Assembly (NCBI GenBank): GCA_945865605.1
Contig: CAMBEL010000014.1
Coordinates: 1 to 35,277 of the forward strand
DNA from: Bifidobacterium breve
GTDB lineage: Bacteria > Actinomycetota > Acidimicrobiia > IMCC26256 > JAENVU01
Length of the DNA stretch: 35,277 nt
Reading direction: 5' to 3'
Part shown: positions 8,523 to 15,870 of the stretch, piece by piece
How the letters are laid out: each line of letters begins with the position of its first letter
Numbering within the stretch: the stretch's first letter is position 1
The notes under the pieces: generated by a model
What the model saw: only the letters and a program-made list of their open reading frames with translations
What the model was told of the DNA's origin: nothing
Database searches by the model: none
Made by a program: the position numbers and the translations under genes

Positions 8523-9381
8523 TGGACAACCCCTCGGTCAAACCGGTCACCTTGCGATACTCGTCATGGCCACCGCAATCCAAGTACTTGGCCTTCCACG
8601 TTTCCCAGGCTTCTGGTGACTTCGCGCTAGCCGCGTACTCACGCTGGAACGCCTCGTCGCGTCCGTAATCGGGAACACACTCAGAAAAGTGAGCGCCGTA
8701 CCGCGCCTCAATCACACCATCTGTCATCAGACGGTTGATTCGCAATGACTGGATCGGTCCCCCCGACGCCAATTCATCAGTTTCGACGACGCGCTCGACG
8801 CTCATGAATCGACGCGTCGCCGCCATGCAAAACAAGTCATCGAAATACGGATCAACATTGAGGTACTGACCATTGCCTCCTGGGTCGCCACGATGCATGT
8901 GAACCAACGCCACATCGAGCGTCAATGCTGGTACGGCGACCAACTCCTCGCCATCATCGTACGGCGAGACAACAGTTCGAATCTCGGCCTGGCGCATCAA
9001 GTCCGAACCGAGACCCACCCGCGTCGGAAGGAATGGCACTCGCCAGGCAGCTGCCTGCAGCCCCAGCAAGAACATCCCTTCATCCAGTTCAAGGGTCGAG
9101 ATGGTTCCCGCCTGACGCGCATTACGAAAATGTGGTTCGAGAGCAATCGAATCAAGTGAACAGAACGCGTACACGACCTTGCGCACTTTGCCGACCGCGC
9201 ACAACAACCCGACGTCGGGACCTCCGTAAGAAACGACCGTGAGATCCCACACATCCGACCGCGCGATCGCTCGCACCAAGCTCATCGGTTTGCGACGTGA
9301 TCCCCAACCGCCTATCCCGATGGTCATCCCATCGCGTATCTCCGAGACCACATCATCTTCAGAGATGCGTTTGTCGATCAC
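8515..9381 (-). CDS. ipdA: IpdA, alpha subunit of COCHEA-CoA hydrolase
   Basis: 288 aa CoA-transferase-like alpha subunit. The glycine-rich TIGIGGWGSRRKPMSLVRA near the N-terminus is the CoA-transferase signature region. Glu101 in LELDEGMFLLGLQAAAWRVP probably corresponds to the glutamate that is essential in characterised IpdA. HMHRGDPGGNGQY lies in the central domain. It forms the ring-opening heteromer with IpdB. Its ATG overlaps the echA20 stop (ATGA at 9378..9381). The order echA20-ipdA-ipdB-ipdC is the same as in M. tuberculosis (Rv3550 to Rv3553), apart from the hairpin inserted before ipdC. Confidence 0.93.
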   Translation of the reverse strand: MIDKRISEDDVVSEIRDGMTIGIGGWGSRRKPMSLVRAIARSDVWDLTVVSYGGPDVGLLCAVGKVRKVVYAFCSLDSIALEPHFRNARQAGTISTLELDEGMFLLGLQAAAWRVPFLPTRVGLGSDLMRQAEIRTVVSPYDDGEELVAVPALTLDVALVHMHRGDPGGNGQYLNVDPYFDDLFCMAATRRFMSVERVVETDELASGGPIQSLRINRLMTDGVIEARYGAHFSECVPDYGRDEAFQREYAASAKSPEAWETWKAKYLDCGGHDEYRKVTGLTEGLSNG

Positions 9382-10139
9382 TCGTTGGTATCCGTTTCGC
9401 GCTTGTTGACGAATGCATCGCGGTGTTCATCGGCGACTCCCAACAAGTTAAGTTCGAAGGTGAACCCTTGCTCAAATCGGTATGAGCGATTGACATCGAC
9501 TGGATCAATCCCGTTGAGACTCTGCTTGGCTGCGCGGATCACGGCAGGACTTTTCGCGGCAATCTCTCGCGCAATGTCCATTGCCGCGCCTCGTAGTTCG
9601 TCGCGCGAAACGACACGTGCAACGGATCCGAAGTGATGCAGTTCCGCCGCCGACGCTGTTGCTCCGGTGTATACCATCGCGCGCATCTTGTGTTGCGGTA
9701 CCAGACGAGCCAAGTGTGTAGCGGCACCAAGTGCACCTCTGTCGACCTCAGGAAGTCCGAACGTCGCATCGTCGGAAGCAACGATCACATCGGCGTTGCC
9801 CACCAGTCCGATCCCACCACCCAAGCAATAACCATTCACGGCGACAATGACCGGAACGGTGCACTCGTACACCGCGGCGAACGCGGCGTAACACCCTCGG
9901 TTGGCACCGACGAGCGCCTCGAACCCTTCGGTCGCTTGCATCTCCTTGATGTCGACACCAGCGTTGAACCCACGCCCCTCGGCCCTAAGCACGATTACCC
10001 GCACGGCAGCATCACCGCCAAGTGAGCGGATCATGTCCGCCAACTCGAACCAACCAGCAACATTGAGAGCATTGACTGGTGGATTGTCCATTACAACCTC
10101 GGCGATGCCAAGGTCATCGATTGTTTGGCTGATTCCCAT
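9378..10139 (-). CDS. echA20: EchA20, crotonase-family hydrolase that opens steroid ring D
   Basis: 253 aa crotonase. RAEGRGFNAGVDIKEMQATE, VNGYCLGGGIGLVGNADVI, FGLPEVDRGALGAATHL and the C-terminal EQGFTFELNLLGVADEHRDA match M. tuberculosis EchA20 (Rv3550) almost throughout. Known role: hydrolysis of the five-membered ring to give COCHEA-CoA. The ATG at 10139 has GGAG 5 nt upstream. The much longer open frame reaching 10412 runs antisense into the divergent SDR gene and is rejected as coding. It is the first gene of the minus-strand run and is divergent from the SDR gene, as in M. tuberculosis. Confidence 0.94.
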   Translation of the reverse strand: MGISQTIDDLGIAEVVMDNPPVNALNVAGWFELADMIRSLGGDAAVRVIVLRAEGRGFNAGVDIKEMQATEGFEALVGANRGCYAAFAAVYECTVPVIVAVNGYCLGGGIGLVGNADVIVASDDATFGLPEVDRGALGAATHLARLVPQHKMRAMVYTGATASAAELHHFGSVARVVSRDELRGAAMDIAREIAAKSPAVIRAAKQSLNGIDPVDVNRSYRFEQGFTFELNLLGVADEHRDAFVNKRETDTNE

Positions 10140-10191
10140 GAGTGCTCCGGTTCCACACTGCGGTTCGGATCGGATGGGTAACGTAACCCAC
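10140..10191. promoter_or_regulatory. Divergent promoter region with an imperfect palindrome GGGTAACGTAACCC
   Basis: This 52-bp gap serves both echA20 and the SDR gene. At 10176..10189 it has GGGTAAC/GTAACCC, an inverted repeat with one mismatched pair. The TAACGT inside it (10179..10184) lies 7 nt before the SDR ATG and fits a leaderless -10 box, so a protein bound here would cover the promoter. No KstR2-type site (CAAG-NN-CTTG core) is visible. Confidence 0.5.
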
Positions 10192-10971
10192 ATGACCGAT
10201 TCCCTCGACTTCTCAGGCCATGTAGCTCTTGTGACCGGCGGGTCACGGGGCATAGGGCGCGGTATCGCCGAAGCGCTGCTCGCCGCTGGTGCCGATGTGG
10301 TCGTATGCGGAAGAACTGAACCCGAGTCTCTACCCGCAGTCGGCGGCCGGGTGTGCCGATTCGTATCAGCGGACGTACGCGACGCTGATGCCGTGGCGGC
10401 ATTGTTTGACACGGTCGCAGCACAACACGGTCACATAGACCTGCTCGTCAACAATGCGGGAGGAGCACCATCTGCCGACACGGCTACAACATCGCCGCGG
10501 TTCTCACAGGCAATCGTCGAACTCAACCTTCTCGCCCCTCTGTTGTGCTCGCAACGCGCCAACGCCGTGATGCAAACGCAGAAAACTGGCGGCGTCATCC
10601 TCAACATCACCAGCGTTAGCGGCACTCGCCCTTCACCAGGAACTGCTGCGTACGGCGCAGCGAAGGCTGGACTGCTCAACCTGACCCAAACCCTTGCAGT
10701 CGAATGGGCGCCAAAAGTTCGCGTCAACGCGATAACCGCCGGACTAATCGCCACCGAACAAAGCCACTTGCACTACGGCGACGCGGCTGGAGTGGCAGCG
10801 GTAGGAACCACTGTCCCGCTCGGCCGCATGGGAACGCCATCAGACGTGGCCAATGCGTGCCTGTTCCTCGCTTCTCCGCTCGCTTCGTACATAAGCGGAG
10901 CGAACCTTCTTGTTCACGGTGGTGGGGAACGCCCTGCCTTTCTCAAAGCCGTCGAAGACACTAAGCAATAA
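10192..10971 (+). CDS. Short-chain dehydrogenase/reductase, Rv3549c-like
   Basis: 259 aa classical SDR. The cofactor-binding loop is VTGGSRGIGRG, then NNAGG and the catalytic SVSGTRPSPGTAAYGAAKAG (Ser, YxxxK). The PGTAAYGAAKAGLLNLTQTLA and C-terminal YISGANLLVHGGGE segments, the 259-aa length and the divergent placement opposite echA20 all match M. tuberculosis Rv3549c, a KstR2-regulon SDR whose reaction is, to my knowledge, unassigned. Probably an NAD(P)-dependent oxidoreductase of a hydroxylated steroid-derived CoA ester. The ATG has no ribosome binding site but sits 7 nt after TAACGT, suggesting a leaderless mRNA. Confidence 0.87.
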   Translation: MTDSLDFSGHVALVTGGSRGIGRGIAEALLAAGADVVVCGRTEPESLPAVGGRVCRFVSADVRDADAVAALFDTVAAQHGHIDLLVNNAGGAPSADTATTSPRFSQAIVELNLLAPLLCSQRANAVMQTQKTGGVILNITSVSGTRPSPGTAAYGAAKAGLLNLTQTLAVEWAPKVRVNAITAGLIATEQSHLHYGDAAGVAAVGTTVPLGRMGTPSDVANACLFLASPLASYISGANLLVHGGGERPAFLKAVEDTKQ

Positions 10972-11017
10972 GGGTCCAGACCATGCTGGCCGGTCGAACC
11001 CGCGCGGCGAGTTGACA

Positions 11018-11034
11018 CGACGCGTTGCGCGTCG
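11018..11034. promoter_or_regulatory. 7-bp inverted repeat upstream of the amine oxidase
   Basis: CGACGCG-TTG-CGCGTCG is a perfect 7-bp inverted repeat with a 3-nt spacer. It lies 15 nt before the chosen amine oxidase start and just after a TTGACA-like hexamer at 11012..11017. It could be an operator or a small hairpin in the leader. Nothing else is recognised in this 78-bp gap (10972..11049). Confidence 0.4.
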
Positions 11035-11049
11035 GGAAAGATGAGCTCC

Positions 11050-12960
11050 ATGAGTGCCATTGATCATCCATTGTCGATGTTGACTACAGACGAGATCACT
11101 CGTGCGGTCGCTTCGCTTCGCTCAACCGGTCGACTCACCGAGAAGGCCCAGTTCGCTCATGTAGTGCTCAACGAGCCAGACAAAGCAATGCTCGCTTCCT
11201 GGGCGACCGGCGAACCAATACCGCGATCGGCACGCGCGCAGATCGTGCCGAACGAAGGTCTCACATTGATCGAAGCGCTTGTCGATCTCAATACTGAAGA
11301 GGTAAGCGAGTGGCGCGAGATCGAGGGAATGCGACCGGCAATTCTGTTTGGCGAAGCCATGCATGCGATCGCCATAACTCTCAAACATCCCGAGTACATC
11401 GCAGCACTCGCCAAGCGCGGTATCACCGATACAAGCAAGATTCAGATTGACCCGTGGCCCGCCGGTTCCTTCGGTTATGACTGCGAAGAAGGCCGTCGCA
11501 TCGCGCGCTGCATCTCATTCCTGCGCGAGTTCCCCGACGACAACGGTTACGCACGCCCGATCGAAGGACTCATCGTGCACTTCGACCTCGGACGCAACGA
11601 GGTAATCGAAGTAATCGACCACGGAGTTGTTTCGCTGCCGCAACAACACGCCCGATACACCCCTGACGAGCATCAACCGCTGCGTGACGATCTCAAGCCA
11701 ATTGCAATCACACAACCAGACGGCACCAGTTTCGCAGTCGAAGGCAACCTCGTCACATGGCAGAAGTGGTCATTGCGCCTTACGTTCGACCCGTACGAAG
11801 GCGTTGTGATTCACCAAGTCACCTACAACGACAAAGGTCGCGTGCGACCGATCATGCACCGAGCTTCGATCACCGAAATGGTCGTGCCTTACGGTGACCC
11901 GGCCGAAACGCAAGGATTCAAGAACGCGTTCGATGCTGGAGAGTGGGGGCTCGGGCGCATGGCCCAGTCGCTGTCGCTCGGTTGCGACTGCCTAGGCGAG
12001 ATTCACTACTTCGATGCCGCACTAGCTACCGAGGCCGGTGATCCATACACGCTCAGCAACGCCATCTGCATGCACGAGGAGGACTACGGAATCCTCTGGA
12101 AGCACGTCGACTTGTTTGGGGGCACGAGTGAGGTTCGACGCAGTCGGCGTTTAGTAGTCAGTTTTATCTCAACCGTGGGCAATTACGAGTACGGGTTCTA
12201 TTGGTACTTCTATATGGATGGCAACATCCAGTTAGAAGTAAAGCTCACTGGGATCGTGTCTCCAATGGCGGTAGAACCCGGAGACCAACCGGAATTCGCG
12301 AACGTGATCGCGCCCGGCGTTGCCGCGCCACATCATCAGCACATGTTCAGCGCGCGCCTCGACCTCGATGTGGACGGCACGGACAACGAGGTTTACGAAG
12401 TTGAAGCCGAAACCATGCCCACGGGTCCCGAGAATCCTTGGGGCAATGCATTCCGCCCGAAGACGACGCTGCTCGAGCGCGAAGGTGAAGCGAAACGAGT
12501 GACAAACTCGGCATCTAGTCGATGCTGGAAGGTAGTGAACCCGCACGTGATGAACGGCTTGGGTTTCCCCGTTGCATACAAGCTCATACCAACGATGAGC
12601 ACACCGACGTTGCTTGCCCAACCGGACTCATCTGTAGGCAAGCGTGCCGGCTTCGCGCGCCACAACCTTTGGGTCACACCGTATGCGCCGGATGAACGCC
12701 GGGCAGCGGGCGATTACCCGAACCAGCACGAAGGTGGCGATGGACTACCGCTGTGGACTGAGCAGGACCGGCCAATCGCCGACACCGACGTCGTCCTCTG
12801 GTACACGTTCGGCATCACGCACTTTGTTCGGCCAGAAGATTGGCCTGTGATGCCAGTCGAATACACAGGCTTTCTGCTGTCGCCGATGGGATTCTTCGAC
12901 CGCAATCCCGCGCTCGACGTACCACCGTCAAGCGCAGCACACTGCCACTCGAACGAATAG
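11050..12960 (+). CDS. Copper-containing primary amine oxidase
   Basis: 636 aa copper amine oxidase, which converts primary amines to aldehydes with release of ammonia and H2O2. The topaquinone precursor is Tyr379 in TVGNYEYG. The catalytic base is Asp295 in FDAGEWGLG. The copper ligands are His429 and His431 in PHHQHMF and His591 in GITHF. Length and spacing match bacterial enzymes such as Arthrobacter globiformis AGAO. ATG 11050 has GGGAAAG at a good distance; ATG 11041 is also possible and would add three residues. No signal peptide is seen, so it is probably cytoplasmic. It is an outsider in this steroid cluster: same strand as the SDR, convergent with ipdF. Confidence 0.93.
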   Translation: MSAIDHPLSMLTTDEITRAVASLRSTGRLTEKAQFAHVVLNEPDKAMLASWATGEPIPRSARAQIVPNEGLTLIEALVDLNTEEVSEWREIEGMRPAILFGEAMHAIAITLKHPEYIAALAKRGITDTSKIQIDPWPAGSFGYDCEEGRRIARCISFLREFPDDNGYARPIEGLIVHFDLGRNEVIEVIDHGVVSLPQQHARYTPDEHQPLRDDLKPIAITQPDGTSFAVEGNLVTWQKWSLRLTFDPYEGVVIHQVTYNDKGRVRPIMHRASITEMVVPYGDPAETQGFKNAFDAGEWGLGRMAQSLSLGCDCLGEIHYFDAALATEAGDPYTLSNAICMHEEDYGILWKHVDLFGGTSEVRRSRRLVVSFISTVGNYEYGFYWYFYMDGNIQLEVKLTGIVSPMAVEPGDQPEFANVIAPGVAAPHHQHMFSARLDLDVDGTDNEVYEVEAETMPTGPENPWGNAFRPKTTLLEREGEAKRVTNSASSRCWKVVNPHVMNGLGFPVAYKLIPTMSTPTLLAQPDSSVGKRAGFARHNLWVTPYAPDERRAAGDYPNQHEGGDGLPLWTEQDRPIADTDVVLWYTFGITHFVRPEDWPVMPVEYTGFLLSPMGFFDRNPALDVPPSSAAHCHSNE

Positions 12961-12982
12961 CCACCTGCCAAAAACCACCGAG

Positions 12983-13027
12983 CGTTTGTCGCAGAATGCA
13001 CGGCAGCGGTGCGCTACACGACAAACG
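12983..13027. terminator. Nested hairpin between convergent amine oxidase and ipdF
   Basis: Perfect 9-bp arms CGTTTGTCG (12983..12991) and CGACAAACG (13019..13027) enclose a second short hairpin, GCAC/GTGC around GGCAGCG. It fills the 86-bp gap between the two convergent stop codons (12960 and 13047), where a bidirectional terminator is expected. There is no strong T-tract on either side, so the function is inferred from place and shape. Confidence 0.5.
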
Positions 13028-13046
13028 GTGATGTTGGAAATGGCGG

Positions 13047-13805
13047 TTAAGGGTGCTGCGAGCTCACACTTACTGTCTCTCCTGTCATATACGTCGAGTA
13101 GTCCGACGCGAGAAACACGACCACATTGGCAACTTCCCACGGTTCTGCCGCCCTACCGAATGCTTCACGTGAGATGAGTTCGTCTAGCACTTCGTCCGTC
13201 GTCACTTTCGAAAGAAATGGGTGCATCGCAATGGATGGCGCTACGGCGTTAATTCTCACACCGAACTCCGCCGCTTCCATGGCGGCACATCGGGTTAGCG
13301 CCATCACTCCAGCCTTCGCCGCCGCATAGTGAGCTTGTCCACGTTGCGCCCTCCACCCGAGCACGGAAGCGTTATTCACAATCACACCACTGCCGCGCGG
13401 CTGCATATAACGGAGTGCTGCGCGCATGCATCGGAACGTTCCGCTGAGCGTGACATCGAGAACAGTCGCCCACTCCTCGTCCGTCATGTCAACGACATTC
13501 GCGGTACCACCCAATCCCGCGTTGTTCACCACGATGTCAAGATCTCCAACAGCGGTGACTGACCCGGCAACGAGAGCCTGCACCTGTCGGTCACTCCTTA
13601 CATCACATGGAATCGCAGCCGCGACAGAAGGACCGAGACGGTCGGCCGCTTCGGCCAATCTCCGCTCGTGCGCATCGCTAATGACTACGCGAGCGCCCTC
13701 AGCGATGCATCGTTCAGCCGTCGCGTATCCGATCCCAGTACCAGCAGCTGCAGTGACAAGCACGGTCTTGCCGGTGAGAATGCCATGCGCATCGGTTGGT
13801 TCCAT
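13047..13805 (-). CDS. ipdF: IpdF, 5-OH HIC-CoA dehydrogenase (SDR)
   Basis: 252 aa SDR. The cofactor loop is VTAAAGTGIGYATAE, then NNAGLGG, and the active site is NNASVLGWRAQ with HYAAAKAGVMALTRC. The C-terminus AFGRAAEPWEVA and FLASDYSTYMTGE nearly matches M. tuberculosis IpdF (Rv3559c). In published work IpdF acts on 5-OH HIC-CoA before IpdC and EchA20. The start overlaps the fadE30 stop by one base (TGATG), so the two genes form an operon, with the same fadE30-ipdF pairing as in M. tuberculosis. Confidence 0.94.
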   Translation of the reverse strand: MEPTDAHGILTGKTVLVTAAAGTGIGYATAERCIAEGARVVISDAHERRLAEAADRLGPSVAAAIPCDVRSDRQVQALVAGSVTAVGDLDIVVNNAGLGGTANVVDMTDEEWATVLDVTLSGTFRCMRAALRYMQPRGSGVIVNNASVLGWRAQRGQAHYAAAKAGVMALTRCAAMEAAEFGVRINAVAPSIAMHPFLSKVTTDEVLDELISREAFGRAAEPWEVANVVVFLASDYSTYMTGETVSVSSQHP

Positions 13806-14989
13806 CAGACCACCTTGGGTTCTTGCGGCAGGCCCAGTACCCGCTCGCCAATCACGTTCCGCTGTATCTCATCCGAACCACCGTAAATCGTGTCGGCGCG
13901 ACCGTAGAGGAATATCCGCTGTTTGAGCGTCATGTCATAGGGCAAAGCATCGCCAATCTGTGACCACGGCCCCAATACATCCATCGCCAACTCACCTAAT
14001 CGTTGGTGAAGACTTGCCCAGTAGAGCTTGGAGATTGACGTCTCCCGAGTGACCTCACCTCGAGCCATTGCGGTCAATCCCCGCATCGCGTTGTATCGCA
14101 TTATCTCTAATTCGATCCACGCTTGTGCAAGACGCTGACGCAGAACAGGGCTCGTCAATGTGCCGACCGCGCGCGCAGCCGCAACGATCTCTTGCCATTC
14201 ACCGACGAAACCGAGTTGCTGGCCCAAAGTAAGCGCGCCACGCTCGAAGGCCAAGGTTCCCATCGCTATTTTCCAGCCACCATTTACTTCGCCGACGACA
14301 AGGTCCGATGCGGTGCGCGCTCCATCGAAAAACACTTCATTGAACTCAGACGTCCCAGTGATCTGTTCGATGGGCCGAATCTCAATCCCCTCTTGCTTCA
14401 TAGGTACCAACAAATAGGAAATCCCCCGGTGACGTGGTGCATCTCGATCGGTGCGTGCAAGAACGAAACACCAGTCGGACCAATGCGCAAGAGAAGTCCA
14501 CACCTTCTGTCCATGGAGGACCCACTCATCACCATCGAGATCGGCGCGCGTTGCCAGGGCCGCAAGGTCTGATCCGGCGTTCGGTTCGGAATACCCCTGA
14601 CACCAAAGTTCCTCACCACTCGCGATCGCAGGGAGAAATCGCATGCGCTGCGCTTCGGTACCAAAGTGCAAGATCGTTGGGCCGATGAGTCCTTCCCCTA
14701 CAAGCCCAACTCTCCCCGGCCCACCAGCACGCGCGTATTCCTCGTAGAAAATCACCTGCTGCAACAGGGTTACATCTCGACCGCCGTACTCCTCTGGCCA
14801 CGACAGGCATGTCCAACCCGCGGCACCGAGTGCGCGTTCCCAAGCCCTGCGCTCCTCAAACAATGCATGCTCATCACCTGGTCCGCCCCTACCGCGCACC
14901 ATGGCAAAATCACCTGAGAGCATCCCAAGCAGCCACTCTCGGGCCTCCGCTCGGAATGCTTCATCTTCCTTTGAAAACCGCAGGTCCAC
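13805..14989 (-). CDS. fadE30: Acyl-CoA dehydrogenase FadE30-like
   Basis: 394 aa acyl-CoA dehydrogenase. Key blocks are CLSWPEEYGGRD, GEELWCQGYSEPNAGSDLA, HGQKVWTSLAHWSDWCFVLA, ITGTSEFNEVFFD and the catalytic-region YGGSDEIQRNVIGERVLGLP, all very close to M. tuberculosis FadE30 (Rv3560c). Known role: first desaturation of the propionate side chain of HIP-CoA intermediates. The start is GTG at 14989. Seven bases upstream lies TAGACC, a near match to the TANNNT box seen before other starts here, and no ribosome binding site is obvious. It is divergent from the thiamine operon. Confidence 0.93.
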   Translation of the reverse strand: MDLRFSKEDEAFRAEAREWLLGMLSGDFAMVRGRGGPGDEHALFEERRAWERALGAAGWTCLSWPEEYGGRDVTLLQQVIFYEEYARAGGPGRVGLVGEGLIGPTILHFGTEAQRMRFLPAIASGEELWCQGYSEPNAGSDLAALATRADLDGDEWVLHGQKVWTSLAHWSDWCFVLARTDRDAPRHRGISYLLVPMKQEGIEIRPIEQITGTSEFNEVFFDGARTASDLVVGEVNGGWKIAMGTLAFERGALTLGQQLGFVGEWQEIVAAARAVGTLTSPVLRQRLAQAWIELEIMRYNAMRGLTAMARGEVTRETSISKLYWASLHQRLGELAMDVLGPWSQIGDALPYDMTLKQRIFLYGRADTIYGGSDEIQRNVIGERVLGLPQEPKVV

Positions 14990-15054
14990 GCGATGTGGTC
15001 TAGCCGATGGGGTCGCGCGGCGCGGACTCCTCCACCCACCATCGACACCTGCGA

Positions 15055-15060
15055 TACCCT
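15055..15060 (+). promoter_or_regulatory. Candidate -10 box (TACCCT) of the thiamine operon
   Basis: TACCCT fits TANNNT and would place the transcript start at about 15067, at the 5' end of the TPP riboswitch. No clear -35 hexamer is visible. Between 14990 and 15054 I see nothing else recognisable. Confidence 0.4.
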
Positions 15061-15065
15061 CTGAT

Positions 15066-15153
15066 CCACGCGGGAGCCCGATGCGCGGGTTGAGAGGGAG
15101 GTGCGCAACCTCCGACCGTAAGAACCTGATCCGGGTAGTGCCGGCGTAGGGAG
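15066..15153 (+). ncRNA. TPP riboswitch (THI element)
   Basis: The conserved aptamer elements are all present in order. GCCCG and CGGG flank the P2 loop, followed by TTGAGA (15090..15095, the usual CUGAGA). A P3 hairpin GGAGGT/ACCTCC comes next, then ACCTGATC (15124..15131), the CCGG-GTAGTG-CCGG P5 hairpin and GCGTAGGGA (15144..15152). The element senses thiamine pyrophosphate. It lies 51 nt upstream of the thiamine pyrophosphokinase start, and the operon below is entirely thiamine uptake and activation, which confirms the call. Confidence 0.95.
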
Positions 15154-15169
15154 GAGTTCAAGCGAGCCC

Positions 15170-15197
15170 TCTTGTGCTGAGCATTACCAGCACGAGG
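15170..15197 (+). promoter_or_regulatory. Expression-platform hairpin masking the ribosome binding site
   Basis: TCTTGTGCTG (15170..15179) pairs with CAGCACGAGG (15188..15197) across an 8-nt loop, with two G-T wobbles. The right arm covers most of the GAGGAG ribosome binding site at 15194..15199. This shape suggests translational control by the riboswitch just upstream: when TPP is bound the hairpin would form and block initiation. No T-tract follows, so transcription termination is less likely. Confidence 0.65.
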
Positions 15198-15203
15198 AGA
15201 GTT

Positions 15204-15869
15204 ATGGACGCAAGCCCTGATCCGCGAACCGACTTTGTTGTCTTCGCCGGAGGCGACGCAGTGCACCCGCGATGGCACGACGTCGTATCAGACGGGCGTC
15301 GCGTGATCGCAGCAGATTCCGGCCTTGAACACGTTGTCGCGCTCGGACTCGTGGCAGAGGTTGTGGTCGGCGATATGGACTCGGTTGATCCGGAAGTCTT
15401 GGAAAATGCGCAACGAGGCGGCACCCGCATCGAACGCTTTGCGGCGGAGAAAGACGCTACCGACTTAGAACTCGCGCTCGCCACGGCTGTCCGGCTCGGT
15501 GCAGTTCATGTGACGTTGGTTGGAATCGGAGGCGGGCGCCTCGACCACTTCCTAGCGAATGCGCTTCTCTTGGGAGCGCCAGAGTGGGCCGGTATCAATC
15601 TTGATGCATACGTTGGGTCTACGCGCTTAACCGTCATTCGCGAGTACGCCGAACTGTCTGCTCCAGAGGGATCCCTCGTAACTCTGCTGCCATTGCACGG
15701 GCGCGCGACGGGCATAACAACCACGGGCCTGCGTTGGGGGCTGACGGACGCAGAGCTAGTCCCTGGATCAACGCGCGGCGTAAGCAACGAACTCGTCTCC
15801 ACTACCGCCACCATCACCGTTACCGATGGCGTCCTTCTGGCAATTCAACCGGATGAATCGGAGGCCTGA
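15204..15869 (+). CDS. thiN: Thiamine pyrophosphokinase
   Basis: 221 aa. It transfers pyrophosphate from ATP to thiamine, making TPP directly. Family motifs in order: IAADSG near residue 40, VVGDMDS, EKDATDLELAL (Mg/ATP site), GGGRLDHFL and the C-terminal thiamine-binding STRGVSNE. The ATG at 15204 follows GAGGAG; the upstream in-frame ATG at 15174 lies inside the regulatory hairpin and is rejected. It is the first gene of a riboswitch-controlled operon with the thiamine importer, so imported thiamine is activated in one step. Confidence 0.93.
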   Translation: MDASPDPRTDFVVFAGGDAVHPRWHDVVSDGRRVIAADSGLEHVVALGLVAEVVVGDMDSVDPEVLENAQRGGTRIERFAAEKDATDLELALATAVRLGAVHVTLVGIGGGRLDHFLANALLLGAPEWAGINLDAYVGSTRLTVIREYAELSAPEGSLVTLLPLHGRATGITTTGLRWGLTDAELVPGSTRGVSNELVSTTATITVTDGVLLAIQPDESEA

Positions 15870-15870
15870 C

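Noticed and set aside
10140-10412. N-terminal extension of EchA20 to 10412
   Set aside because: The extension is low-complexity, antisense to the SDR coding region, and a good ribosome binding site precedes ATG 10139.
14990-15065. KstR2-type operator upstream of fadE30
   Set aside because: No CAAG-NN-CTTG-like palindrome is present here or in 10140..10191.
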